A stretch of DNA of 64,000 bases from Glycine soja (Eukaryota; Streptophyta; Magnoliopsida; Fabales; Fabaceae): contig NC_041003.1 in the NCBI RefSeq assembly GCF_004193775.1, positions 31,424,263 through 31,488,262 of the forward strand, read 5' to 3'. Positions 11,698 to 23,232 of the stretch are shown one piece after another. The notes beneath the pieces were generated by a model, which searched no databases, was not told the origin of the DNA, and saw nothing but the letters and a program-made list of their open reading frames with translations. Positions within the stretch are counted from its first letter, which is position 1. Each line of letters opens with the position of its first letter. The translations under genes were made by a program, and so were the position numbers.

Positions 11698-11795
11698 TTT
11701 ATGTGACAAATATATCCTTGTTGTTTATAACTTATTGATATTTTAATCTTTAAAAGATTCTACTTATTGACAAATATATCCACGACATATACATA
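11698..11795. repeat. Second block of the 32-bp repeat
   Basis: ACTTATTGA words start at 11730 and 11762, 32 bases apart, with the same flanking words as the array at 9640-9890. It ends 20 bases before the LTR of the large Ogre element. Confidence 0.75.
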
Positions 11796-12364
11796 TATCT
11801 AATTACTCGCATGATGTCGCAACCTACCCTTCGGCGGGAGGGCGAGGCGAGGCTCAAGGGTGCGTCATCCAAAGAAGGAAGATGTGCGGGAGTTGCCATC
11901 AACGTTTATTCAAGGAAAACGTTAGAAAAACCAAAAAGGGGTCTACAAAGTTTAAGAATAAGGGTTCGGGAGTTGTTTACGTGAGAGGAAGGTATTAGCA
12001 CCCCCATACGTCCGTCACAAGGGACGGTAGATCTTTAATCAAGTGTGCAAGAACGTGACTTCAATATTATTTTTTTTTTACTTTTTGGGGTCGACAAGAG
12101 CATGACTCTTGCTCCTACATATCCTCAAGTGCGATGAGGAATTCAGACCTACGTAGTTGTTTTGAAAGCAAGAAGTTATGCGTTGAGTTGATTTTAAATT
12201 TTTGAAAGGTTCATTTTAACCAATAAAAATAAAAGAGATCGTTAAGGCATTGGACCTTGAATGGATTCAAGCGACTTTAATGGATAGAAAGCTTGATTAC
12301 ATGTTGATTTTATCTTGGATTCACTTATTTGCTTTCAATCTCATTAAAAGAAGACTGGTGAAGT

Positions 12365-12500
12365 AAATGATCGGTTGAAACTTTATTTTACAAGGATAAA
12401 GTGAGATTACGACACAAATGATCGGTTGAAACTTTATTTTATAAGGCTATAGTGAGATTATAATACAAATGATCGGTTGAAATTTGCTTTACGTGAAGAA
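12365..12500. repeat. 51-bp tandem repeat inside the Ogre LTR
   Basis: Two full units and a partial third, spaced 51 bases. The corresponding sites of the two LTRs of the smaller Ogre have a single unit, so this is a local expansion in this LTR. Confidence 0.75.
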
Positions 12501-12985
12501 AAAAAGATTACTGATGGTAGAAGAATGAGATGAAGATGTGCAAAGCAAACAATGGAGACCCCTAAGGGTGCATAGAGAAAATTCAAAACCTTAAAATAAA
12601 CACTAACCGTTTGACGAATGAAGAACGAATGAAGAACGGTGAAGAACAATGTAGGAATCGATCACGGATGTGATTCAGAAGCACCTCAGCCGCATTTTTT
12701 CTTCTTCTTTCTCCTTCTCCTCAATTTCACTAATTCCTTTCAATGTTGAAAGTCTGAACCCCTTCCTTCAGCCCCCTCACGCTTATTTATAGGAAATGAG
12801 GGGACTTGGTTGATCAGCAGCTCACCCAAGCCAGCTGTTGCTTCAACCTGAAGTAACCTTGCTCGCCCAGGCGAGTTGATTACTTCACCCATAAGTTATT
12901 TTGGAGGCCCAAGTGAGCTAGAGGCTAGCCTGGGCGAGCCAGGGGTTTGAAAAAGCCTCAAAATGACCCTTTTGCCCTCCCTTTT

Positions 12986-13958
12986 TGATGCAATCCTTCC
13001 TAGGAAGGGACCAGTCACTAGAGCCATGAGCAAGAGGCTCCAAGAGGATTGGGCTAGAGTTGCTGAAGAAGTCCCTAGGGTTCTCATGAACCTCAGGGTA
13101 GATTTTTGAGCTCATGGGCCAAGGTTGGGTCCAATTATCTTTGTACATATTAGACTAGGATGTCATTATATTTGGTCCTTGTATTTAGGGCTCCATAATG
13201 TAGGTAGGGCACCCTATAAATATATGGCACCTAAACTAGTTTTTGTATTAGGGGTAGTTTTGTAATTTCACATGCACTAAGTGAATATTTGATGTGTGTG
13301 GTTGGAAATAAATTTAATTGAATTGGTAGAAGCCTAATCCAGTTAAATTTTAGAAGGGTAGGTGACCATTTGCTTACTACACCCCATTGCCACATCATAT
13401 AGTCACACTTTGTGCATGTCCTTCATGCTTTACATGCCTCATGACACCTAAGCACACTTAGTGGAGAATCTTGGAATTGTTGATCTTGGATTAGTGGGTT
13501 GAATCATAACTAAAATTCACTAATCATAATTAGTAAAATTTTGGCTCCAAAGATTGGCTCCACAAATTCAGTTTCAAATTCAAGTGAAATTTGAATTGAA
13601 ATTCAAATTTCCCTCCAATTTTGTGTGACACTTAGGCTATAAATAAAGGTCATGAGTGTGAATTTTTTCAACTTTGATCATTTGAACATTAAACTTAAGA
13701 TTTCATAGCTCTTTTAGAGCACAAAATTTCGTGCTTTTCTCTTCCTCTCCCTTCATTCATCTCTTTCTTCCTCCAAGCTCTTATCCATGGCCTCCTATGG
13801 TGGTGAGCTTCTTCTAGACTCATCTTCTCCTTGAAGTGGCGTCTCCTCTCTCTCTCTCTCTTCCTTCTCCATTCTGCTGCCATTCATCTTCCAAGAAGTA
13901 AAGGAATCCATTGATGAAGAAGATCCAAGGCCTACAAGCTCCAATGGAGCTTACATCA
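12986..13958 (+). mobile_element. Solo LTR of the TGATGCAATCC gypsy family
   Basis: A 973-bp LTR beginning TGATGCAATCC and ending GGAGCTTACATCA, flanked by the duplication CTTTT at 12981-12985 and 13959-13963. It belongs to the same family as the complete element at 27232-33715 but lies in the opposite orientation and is older: many substitutions and indels separate it from those LTRs. A solo LTR forms when the two LTRs of an inserted element recombine. It lies within the LTR of the large Ogre. Confidence 0.92.
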
Positions 13959-14102
13959 CTTTTGGGTATTTTCTGTATTCTTTTCCGAAACGTCAAAAAA
14001 CCTTTCGGATTGCATGACAATTGGTGTCAAGCAGCTCAATTCAGTTGGCAAGAATCAAAATGTTAGCAAATGACCATCCCTGAACGAAATTAGGGTATGA
14101 CA

Positions 14103-14122
14103 GTTGCCCCTTTTTACTTATC
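14103..14122 (-). other. Polypurine tract of the large Ogre
   Basis: Minus strand reads GATAAGTAAAAAGGGGCAAC directly before the LTR start TGTCATACCC, the expected priming site for plus-strand synthesis. Confidence 0.75.
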
Positions 14123-14189
14123 TTGCCATCCGACCAGCTACTAGCGGAAACCCAAACAGTGAAACCTGTCAAGAGAAAGAATGTAAGAG

Positions 14190-15040
14190 GCATCAGTTAC
14201 ATCAAACAAAAGACCTTGAAGTTTTGAAAAGTAAAGAAGACATTGAAGTCTCAACAAAAGACTCTGATAGTCTTGGAAATAAAAGACTCTGATAGTCTTT
14301 GAAAATGTAAAAAGTAGAAGACATTGATAGTCTCCACAAGATAAAAGACTTTGATAGTCTTGGAAAAGTAAAGAAGACTGTGATAGTCTTGACAAAAGAC
14401 ATTGAAGTCTTTGAAAAGTAAAGAAGCAGATGACCTTGATTGTCTCTGCAAGACAAAAGACTTTGATAGTCTTTGAAAAGTAAAGGCGGATGACATTGAT
14501 AGTCTCCGCAAGACAAAAGACTCTGATAGTCTTTGAAAAGTAAAGAAGTAGATGACCTTGACTATCTTTGCAAGACACCAGACTATGATAGTCTTTGTAA
14601 AGTAAAGGAGCTGATGACCTTGATTGTCTCTGCAAGACAAAAGACTCTAATAGTATTTGAAAAGTAAAGAAGCATATGACCTTGATTGTCTCTGCAAGAC
14701 AAAAGACTCTTATAGTCTTTGAAAAATAAAGGCGGATGACATTGATAGTCTCCGCAAGACAAAAGACTCTAATAGTCTTTGAAAAGTAAAGAAGCAGATG
14801 ACCTTGATTGTCTCTGCAAGACACCAGACTATGATAGTCTTTGTAAAGTAAAGGAGCAGATGACCTTGATTGTCTCTGCAAGACAAAAGACTCTGATAGT
14901 CTTTGAAAAGTAAAGAAGTAGATGACCTTGATTGTCTCTACAAGACACTAGACTATGATAGTCTTTGTAAAGTAAAGGAGCAGATGACCTTGATTGTCTC
15001 TGCAAGACAAAAGACTCTGATAGTCTTTGAAAAATTTCAC
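14190..15040 (-). repeat. Tandem hairpin array with paired substitutions (about 62-bp units)
   Basis: About ten units of 61-62 bases, each with two hairpins. One pairs AAAGACT with AGTCTTT around a CTGAT loop. The other is a 24-base hairpin whose outer arms are GCAGA/TCTGC (14426-14449, 14794-14817, 14856-14879, 14980-15003), GCGGA/TCCGC (14486-14509, 14732-14755) or GTAGA/TCTAC (14918-14941). Two arm positions change together with their partners. Three further copies carry a broken arm, near 14550, 14611 and 14672. The unit length is not a multiple of three, so it does not encode a repeat protein. The minus-strand open frames across it (up to 246 codons) are by-products. Confidence 0.9.
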
Positions 15041-16637
15041 AAAAATGTGAACATGCTTAGCAAAGAAACGAACCCCCAAACTGATCAGAACAACATATAT
15101 TTTTGTAGAAAAACAATGTGACTATTGAGGAAGGAAAACATGCAGATAGAATTTCTCACAACCATAAATGAGATTTAAGACATTAGGATTTCATTTCTAA
15201 AAGAGAATTATAAGAAACACTGGGCCTAACCAAATAGAGGAAAACCGCTCAAAGTGTATAAAGTCTCACACAAACAAGTGTTTTGTCTTAACTCCAAACC
15301 ACAGATATGTCATACATTGACTTTGCAAGTCATTTCCCATCAAATCAAAGATAATATGTGCAATCATCATGGATCAATAGGACTTTATAAGGTTGGATTT
15401 TGGTAGGAAATTTGGCTTTGGTTATTGGGCCTTTCCCTTTTTTTTTCCTTTTCTCTTTGGTTCGACGCATAACAAGAGCGGACACGAAGTTTTGGTTTGT
15501 AACTAAAGCAGGTGATTGCTTTACACATCCCCCCAGGTTTTAACAAAGGTACCATTTCTCTTTTCTTATATTTTTCTTTCGACAATTCTGCACATTGTTC
15601 AAACATTGTCTGGTCCAAAGAACCCCTCCCCCCATTTTTTTGTTTTTTCATTTTCTTTTGCTTTTCCTCAATCTTTGATTGATTGATTCTTTTTCTTTAT
15701 CTTTTTTTTTTCCTTTTTTTTCTCTTTTCTTTTGACGCACATCTCTAACCCAAGGTAAGAGAAGCTTCTCTTGGAAGATCTTCCTGTTCTCTCTTCCTAG
15801 GGTAAGGTTGGAAATTTCCATCCTAGGTCAGGGTTAGGGTCAAAAAGTTGACAATTGGCTCAAAAGGCCTACAAATGGAGGGACATGATTTATGTTGGAT
15901 ATTTGTATAGCAAATGGCTCAGGAATAAGGGAATGCCCTAATCATTTCCATGAAACGCATATTATGACAATTAGAAATTCATGCAAAATTAATCATAGCA
16001 CACATCCATGTGGACACTTGAATATGAAAAATTTGTGGCCACGCAAACACTAAGGCTTAGGGTTTGTTTCCCCACTTAGATTGAACCAGTGTTTCAAAGA
16101 TTGCTCTTTTTATCAAGTCATACAAACATCCGATCCCATTTTGGCATTCGGGAAAATCTTTCGTTGCGTTCACCCACTCGGTGCACATTTCTCTTTTTTT
16201 TGTCAAAAAAACCTTTTGTGTTTTGACCTGTGAATTTTCCAAAGAAAATTGGCGATCATTTCTTTTTTTCAAAAGCATGTTAGTTTTAGTTTAGTTTTTT
16301 TTTTTTAAAAAAAATGTCGTAACCTAGGAAAAGTTGTTACTTGAGATTATACTTATCAAAAGGAACAAAAGGCGGGTGAACGAAAAGAAACCATGCATAA
16401 GACCCTATTTTTTTTAGCGTAGTTTTCTTACTTCAGACAAATCATCACAATGCAATAGTACGACAACACGTTTGAAGCGATAAAGTTTCATCACAATGAG
16501 ATAACAAACAAAAACTGAAAGCAATAACATATAGTCAACTTTTATCACAATGAGATAACAAACAAATACTAAAAGCGATAAAAACAAAATAAAGACGAGT
16601 TCACAGTTTTAGGAGATCCCGGCCAAGTGAGTTTGCC
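15041..16637. other. Non-coding 3' region of the large Ogre
   Basis: No protein similarity is seen. It includes a pyrimidine-rich low-complexity stretch (about 15640-15740) and a short direct repeat around 16440-16580 (words ATCACAATGAGATAACAAACAAA near 16492 and 16540). Likely untranslated sequence between the extra ORF and the hairpin array. Confidence 0.45.
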
Positions 16638-17939
16638 TCCTCAAAGGAAGTATTCCATCACATCGGCCATGTCATCATCTTCTCGAGCTCCATCTTCATC
16701 TCCGGGGGCCCCTACAGGTCCTGTCCCTGCCTGAAAATCGGGCTTATCTCCCAACCATGCAACTGTGGCCCCGAACTGCTCTAGGGTAGGCCACGAGAAA
16801 GGGCTGGGATCGTAGCTCTGCTGATGTAGGGTGTATTGGTAAAAGCTCTCATTCAGCTATACCTAACCCCTATGATTGGTCGCCTACTGGTTGATCACAT
16901 GCTGCATATATGCATGAATCTAGAGCTCCATCCTCCGCAGGTGAGCAGAGATAGACTTTAGAGATGGTGGTTACAGTAGAGGTGGCGGCGGTGCATCTGC
17001 GGCTGGCTGCTGCTGGTCCTCCCCCTGCTGTTGTGCCTGACCCTGCTGTTGTGCCTGCCTTGGCATGCAATATTTTACTATAAAGTCCCTATTAATAGGA
17101 GGCCAGATAAGCTTTGTGGGATTCGCTAGCACCCCATAGAACTGGCAGAGGCCTGTGATCAAGACTAGAAACCCTAGTGCCCTATTGGACTTCTCTGGGT
17201 CCATTGGGTTTCTGGGAGGCGTGATCCTTGTAAATTGATAGATGGCATCTGAGACCAACTGGGCCACATGAACACTCAAGATGGCATAGACCAGCTGGCA
17301 CTTCGGCAGGGGATGGTCGAAATTATGATCGCTGGGAAGGATGTTGCTGAGCAGCAATGTCATCCAAATCTGTGTCAGGCTGGTCATGCTAGTGCGCATG
17401 ATCCGCACCCGTCTCCCTGCCACGCTTCAGGCGAACTCCTGCCCCAGAACACACAACTGCTTATTGATGGCCTCCTTATCGAACCCCGAGGCCTGGCTCC
17501 TCCTCAAACTGAATTCGCAGCATTGGCCCTCCTCCAGGACCAATGAATGCCCCAAGAACTGATTAATGGCATCTTCATCAAAGGGGATCCATCGGCCTCG
17601 CACCCAGGAGCGCTTATCCCTGACTCCCTCCTCCGTGGGCCATGCATTGGCGTTGAACTCCATGACTGTTTCTGGATCGTACTTGGCCATGGGTGCCGCA
17701 AGTTGAGTCCACTGCCTCCTGGCAATTTCATCTTGGAATTCAGCATATTCCCCTTCCCTGAACTGGACCTGCCTCTCCTTGAGGAAAGACCAACCCTTAA
17801 TTGCCTCAAAATGGCACTGGTGTTCCTTGCTTCGAAACTGATGTCTGTCAAACTCCACATCCACTTGTGGGGACGCACTAGATCATTCTCCAGTGGCATC
17901 TTTCCTAGCCCTCTTAGCCGGAAGCTTCTTTGGAGCCAT
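16638..17939 (-). pseudogene. Extra ORF: plant transposon-associated domain protein
   Basis: Starts with a basic leader (MAPKKLPAKRARKD) at 17939, has an in-frame TGA at codon 19 (17883-17885), then runs through FRSKEHQCHFEAIKGWSF and AWPTEEGVRDKRSWVRGRW. A second TGA lies at 17427-17429, where CGA is likely ancestral; beyond it come the motifs RIMRTSMTSLTQIWMTLLLS and KSNRALGFLVLITGLCQFYG, a glutamine-rich segment and an acidic C-terminus ending DVMEYFL. I recognise it as the domain annotated in legumes as putative plant transposon protein; its role is unknown. It lies downstream of integrase on the same strand, but an Athila fragment and a gap separate them, so membership in this Ogre is probable, not proven. 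Confidence 0.65.
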
Positions 17940-18383
17940 TTCTTGTGAGGACACGTTCACAAAGTTAGTTTGCATGAAACACCAACTATCATTTCATTTA
18001 CCTTAAGCACAACAAAAGCCAAACAAATTTGATTAGTGCATATTTCTATTCACCAAATGCAAGTGTCACCGTGCAATTAGAAAATAATCTTACATAGGCA
18101 CATGTATTATTTTATGATATACATTTTCTTGAAAAGAATTTTAACAACCTAGATTCAAGGTGCCTATCATAGTGTAGAAAGCTCAAATATTAGTCTAGTT
18201 TAACCAAACACTCTCACATATTCATGTAATTCATACATTTTGCATCCAAGACAAAGTGTAGATTTCTATGCCTAACTCGTGCTCTTGGCATTTTAATCTA
18301 ACAACCTAAGTTGTCCACACCATCCAAATGACATCCATACATGCACAAACTCATTCCCCAATTCAATTTTCACAATAACACAT
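17940..18383. other. Spacer upstream of the extra ORF
   Basis: AT-rich, no similarity seen. It should contain the leader of the extra ORF. It ends where the Athila-type LTR begins. Confidence 0.4.
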
Positions 18384-19957
18384 TGTTAGTCGGTTAATAT
18401 GACTAACTTTTGTGTAAGAAACTATTGTAAATTGCATACAACTCCTTCCATTTATGGTTTTTTTTGTAATATTGTAATTACTTCTTGTTAATATAGGTGA
18501 TCAGTACTCAGTATCCCAATTTTGTGCATTTAATGATCCTTCCATCTCAATTTCAGGTGAAATAGGCAAGATTGGTGAAGTGCAGAAATTGTCAACTTGC
18601 TAAGCCAATTCATACGCTGAGTGAGCAATCCGTTAAGTGACATCCGCTGGCTAAGCGCATACAAGATTCTGGAAGAAGGATGAGTTGTACAGAAGTGTTG
18701 AGCGAGTGTCAACTCGCTAAGCGCATTGCTTGCATCCTCCAGGCTGAGTGAGAAGACTAGCGCTAAGCCAAAAGCCACTTATGCACGCTAAGCGAGCCAT
18801 CTCGCGCTAACCGCGTGACCGCCAATAGGATTGCCTATTTAAAGCTGAAATCTCAAATTTGGGGGGAAGTGAGCTTTTTAGAGAGTTAGCTTTTGGTTTT
18901 GGCTATGGAGAGACTGAGAGATAGCTGAGCTTGATGAGGAAGCCATCTTGTGGAGCTTTGGATGAGATCTTGAGTGATTGTGAGATTTCTAGAGGTGGAG
19001 GAGACATCCCCACTATTTGTACTTCTTTAGTCTTTCATTTTCTCTTTTCATTGTTGTAAAAGAAGCTTCCCTGCTATGGAGAGCTAAATCCTCAGTTGGT
19101 TCTTCCTATGGGGTACTTGATGTAAATACTTTCATATTTATCTAATGATGTTTTATGTGTTCACTATGCTATCAGTACTCAAATCTAGTGTGCCTTTGCC
19201 TTGATCACATAACTGAATGCTTAGTTAGGGTCACTCAACATTGGGAAATGGTTTGATCCTTAGAACCTGATAGGACGGGGCTAGCTTATCATATTTTCAC
19301 GAGACATCGGGGTATGATAACTTAGTTTTTGGTATGTTATGTCTTAATGCGGTTTTGGTTAAGTTTAGTCCAACAAGAGACATCTGAGGATGATGTTTGA
19401 TTAGGATTAGGCTAAACATGCGCGAGACATCGGAGTTTAGTAGTCCATGAGACAACATAGAACACAGGAACATTGTTAGGTAGAGAACATCTTTAATAAC
19501 ATCAATCCACCCAGTATGAAGACCAACAAGTTGTCTATCTGTCTTTACACACCGCTACTCACCTCTACTTGCTTTTGAATAGTTTAGTTTACATACTTGA
19601 CCATACCACACACCAAACTTTTATCACAAGACACCTATTTACTGAACCACAGTTTTACCAAGTAAAACAAGTTCTCCGAGAGTTCGATACTCAGTATTCA
19701 CTTACCATTTTATACTACTTGAGTAATCCGGTGCACTTGCCGGTCGTCGAACAAGTTTATGGTGCCGTTGCCAAGGAACTTGTTTCTATTTGGAAAGTTT
19801 AGTTCATTTCTTTAAGTGTCTAATTGTTATTCTTTTATTACTTGTGAATATTTGTTTTTGTTTATATTTGTTTATATTTTTTTTCTTCTTGAATTGGATA
19901 ACTGTTGTTTCTGTCAGTGTTTTGTATGCATAGATCTCCTACAGGTAATCTAGTATT
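18384..19957 (+). mobile_element. Truncated Athila-type gypsy element (LTR, primer site, gag start)
   Basis: A probable LTR from TGTTAG at 18384 to ACA at 19753 carries GCTAAGCG words familiar from legume Athila/Calypso elements. It is followed by a primer site TGGTGCCGTTGCCAAGGAA (about 19758-19776), close to the tRNA-Asp type site used by Athila elements. At about 19928 an ATG opens MHRSPTGNL, the typical gag beginning, which breaks off after about ten codons at the junction with Ogre integrase (about 19957). No other part of this element is present. It therefore looks like a truncated insertion or a recombination scar, since the Ogre integrase C-terminus does not resume on the other side. 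The LTR start is less certain than its end. Confidence 0.7.
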
Positions 19958-20624
19958 TGGCTAGAATTCTCAAAGAAGGAACCTTTACTTCAAACGGAAG
20001 CACAACTTCCATCCCGTACACCAAAGAGAAAGGGGTTACCCCAATCGATGTGCGCATCAAAGTTTGATAACCATGCAATGCAAAGGGAAGCATCTCATGC
20101 CAATCCTTGTATGACACGGTCATCTTCTGAACTATTTTCTTGATATTCATATTAGTATCCTCAACTTCCCCATTCATCTTGGGCTTGTAAGGCGTAGAAT
20201 TATGGTGTTGGATCTTGAAATCCTCACACATTTCTTTCATCATTTTATTGTTCAGATTGGTGGCATTATCGGTGATAATCTTCCTGGGCAACCCATACCG
20301 GCAAATTATCTCTTTTTTGATGAACCTAACCACCACACTCCTAGTGACACTAGCGTACGAAGCCGCTTTAACCCATTTAGTGAAGTAGTCAATGGCGACC
20401 AAAATGAAGCAATGTCCATTCGAAGCTTTGGGCTCAATAGCTCCAATCACGTCTATACCCCACATAGAGAATGACCAAGGCCCTGCCAAGACGTTCAAAG
20501 GTATGGGTAGAGCATTGACATTATCAGCAAAGGCCTGGCACTTGTGGCACTTCCTCACATGGATGCAACAATCGTTTTCCATAGTGAGCAAGTAATACCC
20601 TGCTCTCAGAATCTTCAGGGCCAT
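19950..20624 (-). pseudogene. Ogre integrase (C-terminally truncated)
   Basis: Integrase joins the element cDNA to the chromosome. Zinc-binding cysteines CHKC are at residues 26-29 of this frame; the matching histidines lie just upstream across a frameshift (GSFGTHAND at the end of the 20615 frame). The catalytic triad is intact: D58 (GIDVIG), D119 (ITDN) and E155 (NGEVED). The usual GATPFSLVYGMEAVLP segment follows as GVTPFSLVYGMEVVLP. The frame then ends in a stop created at the junction with the Athila fragment, so the whole C-terminal domain is missing. Confidence 0.85.
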
Positions 20625-21412
20625 GGCATGTCGTTGGCATGTGTTCCAAAGGATCCCTCATGCACTTCTACTAGCATTTGCTCCGCCTCTCTGGCATCCA
20701 CACATCGAAGCAAAACCATATCATGGTTCCTCTTGTACAGGATATTCCTACTTAGGAAAAAGCTGGCTGCCAACCTTCGCAACATTCTCTTGTCGTTGTT
20801 AAAGGCCTCCCGTGGGGATTCCTTGTCTATGATGTACCATTTGATATCGAAGAACCAAGGTTTACCATCTTGGTCTTCTTCTATCAAGTAGCAATGTGCA
20901 AGCTTGCCGCAACATCTGAATTCGATGTATGGAAAATCCCCATGCGGGGTGAGTTGGAACATGGACGCTAGAGTGGCAAGGGCATCAACCACCTGATTCT
21001 CCTCTCTAGGAATGTGATGAAAGGATATGTCATCGAAGAATTCTATCAACTTTCTGATGTAGGCCTGATAAGGTATCAACTTATGATCCCTAGTCTCCCA
21101 TTCTCCTCTCAACTAGTGGATTACACGGGCTGAGTCCCCATATACCTTGAGCAACTTGATCTTGAAGTCAATTGCCGCTTGGTTCCCAAGGGCGCACACC
21201 TCGTAGTTAGCTATGTTTTTGGTGCAGTCAAAACCCAACCTAGCTATGAAAGATATATATTGCTCGTCGGGGGAAACCAAAATCGCCCCAAGTCCATGGC
21301 CTAGTGCATTAGATGCGTCGTCAAACCATATAATCCATTTGTCCCTATCTTCATCCTCTACTTCCTCCTCAAACAAGGTCATGATGTCCTCGTCCAAGAA
21401 TTCTGGATGCAT
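20615..21412 (-). pseudogene. Ogre second (archaeal-type) RNase H and integrase linker
   Basis: The Tat lineage is known for a second RNase H after the normal one. Here the catalytic acids are visible: D31 or D32 in WFDDASN, E71 in NYEVCALG, D93 in YGDSARVI, and the last Asp in QVVDALATLASMF. A TAG at 21113-21115 interrupts the frame where CAG is expected (VIH-stop-LRGEW). The frame then continues to the start of the integrase zinc finger, where a frameshift near 20620 occurs. Confidence 0.82.
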
Positions 21413-21846
21413 AGGCTGGTAGTCGTTGATGGGCTGTTAAGCCAGGTAATCTGCCAAGGCACTCCCCTTTATCGCCTTTTGAGTGACATAAATAATGTCA
21501 AATTCCGATAGTAGAACCTGCCACCGAGTAATCCATTCGGTAAGAGCGGGTTTTTCAAAGATGTACTTGACTGGGTCCATTTTAGACACCAACCAAGTGG
21601 TATAGTTCAGCATGTACTGCCTTAGACGGTGGGCTGCCTACACCAGGGCACAACATGTTCTTTCGAGCAAAGAGTAGTTCATTTCACACGCCGTGAACTT
21701 CTTGCTTAGGTAATAGACGGCCTGTTACCTTTTTTTGGATTCGTCATGCTGCCCCAACACACAACCATTGACTCATCCAACACTGTCATATACAGGATTA
21801 GGGGTCTTCTAAGCACCGGTGGCACAAGCATAGGGGGATTCATGAA
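21413..21846 (-). pseudogene. Ogre first RNase H (Ty3 type), degraded
   Basis: In the RT frame the minus strand reads short open stretches such as AVYYLSKKFTACEMNYSLLE and ITRWQVLLSEFDIIYVTQKAIKGSALADYL, separated by several stops. These are the usual C-terminal words of the Ty3-type RNase H and its tether. It lies between RT and the second RNase H, as expected. Confidence 0.72.
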
Positions 21847-23166
21847 TCATTGCTTAATTCTTTCGAATGCCACTTGGCATTCATCGTCCCATTGGATAGA
21901 CTGGTTCTCACGCAATAGCTTAAAGAGAGGCTCACAAGTGGCGATCAGTTGTAATATGAACCTCGCTATGTAGTTCAATCGTCCTAGGAAACCTTGGACC
22001 TGCTTCTCGGTGCGCGGCTTGGGCATTTCGAGGATGGCCTTCACTTTGTCTGGGTCTACCTCTATCCCTTTCTGGCTCACAATAAAACCAATCAACTTTC
22101 TCGACTTGACCCCAAAAGTGCACTTTGCGGGATTCAACCTTAATCGGTACTTACATAGCCTCTTGAACAACTTTCGTAAGTTGACAAGGTGTTCCTCCTT
22201 GGTCTTTGACTTGGCAATCATATCATCCATGTAGACCTCATTTTCTTTGTGCATCATGTCGTGGAATAATGCCACCATAGCCTGTTGGTAAGTTGCCCTA
22301 ACGTTCTTGAGCCCAAAGGACATCACCTTGTAGTAGAAAGTTCTCCACAGGGTGACGAAGGTCATCTTCTCCATGTCCTCTGGTGCCATCTTTATTTGAT
22401 TATAGCTCAAGAACCCATCCATGACAGAAAACAAGGAAAAATTGGTCGAGTTATCTATGAGGATATCAATGTGCGGTAAAGGAAATTTATCCTTTGGACT
22501 AGCTCAGTTTAGATCTTGATAGTCCATGCACATTTGCACCTTCCCCTCTTTCTTAGGGATTGGTATGATGTTGCTGACCCATTTCGGGTATTGAGCAACG
22601 GCCAAGAAGCTAGCATTAAACTGCTTTTTCACCTTTTCTTTTATCTTCAAAGACATCTCGGGCTTCATCCTCTTCAGCTTTTGCTTCACCAGGGAACACT
22701 CGGGATTCAGAGGTAATCTATGTTGTACGATATCGGGACTCAACCCAGGCATATCTTGGTAGGACCAAGTGAAGATGTCTTGGTAGTCTGGCAGCAGAGC
22801 CACCAATTCATCTCGGACATTTGTGGACATGCCAGTGCCAACCTTGACCTCTTTTCTTTCTTCGCCAACACCTAAGTTTACAATCTCCATTTCTTCTTGG
22901 TGTGGCTTCACTTCCCTGTCTTCCTGTTTGACCATTCTTTTTAGCTCTGGGGGAAACCCCCAATCCTCATCTTCCTCTTTCTCAGCTTGATTTATCAATT
23001 GCTTAAAATCAACGTATAGGTCCTTGGTATCATTACCTTTACAGGACTCATTGTTGGATCTGTACCATTTAATCGCATCACAAATAAATATGCAGAAGAA
23101 TGAAAATAGACGAAAGTGCAAGAGCAAATGTAGAAGGATTGTGTATTTATAATTTCGTGGTAACAA
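21847..23166 (-). pseudogene. Ogre reverse transcriptase
   Basis: RT copies element RNA to cDNA. Words visible in order: FTWSYQDMPGLSPDIVQHRL, VKKQFNASFLAVAQYPKW, NIIPIPKKEGKVQMCMDY, a TGA where CGA is expected (22504-22506), FSVMDGFLSYNQI with the first catalytic Asp, VMSFGLKNVRATYQ, the YMDD box at 22222-22233, and FGVKSRKLIGFIVS. Both halves are in one frame apart from that stop. A second stop ends the frame at 21847 just before RNase H. The active-site residues are preserved. Confidence 0.88.
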
Positions 23167-23232
23167 AAGACATGCCCAAACAGGGAGAAAACCCTAAAGC
23201 CCAGGCCCAGCAATAGGGTTAGAACTAACGAA

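Larger units (their letters stand above)
11815..14102 (-). repeat. 3' LTR of the large Ogre, split by a solo LTR
   Basis: Starts TGTCGCAACCTACCC and ends GGGTATGACA on the + strand, like the LTRs at 2985 and 7653 but clearly a different subfamily. Removing the solo LTR 12986-13958 and its duplication leaves about 1.3 kb, the usual length here. A 51-bp tandem repeat (GATCGGTTGAAACTTTATTTTA units starting at 12365, 12416 and 12467) is peculiar to this copy. Confidence 0.88.

Noticed and set aside
14141..14881. 246-codon minus-strand open frame of repeated YFSKTIRVFCLAET words
   Set aside because: It is a by-product of the 62-bp hairpin array. All three frames are open because the unit is not a multiple of three, and nothing supports translation.
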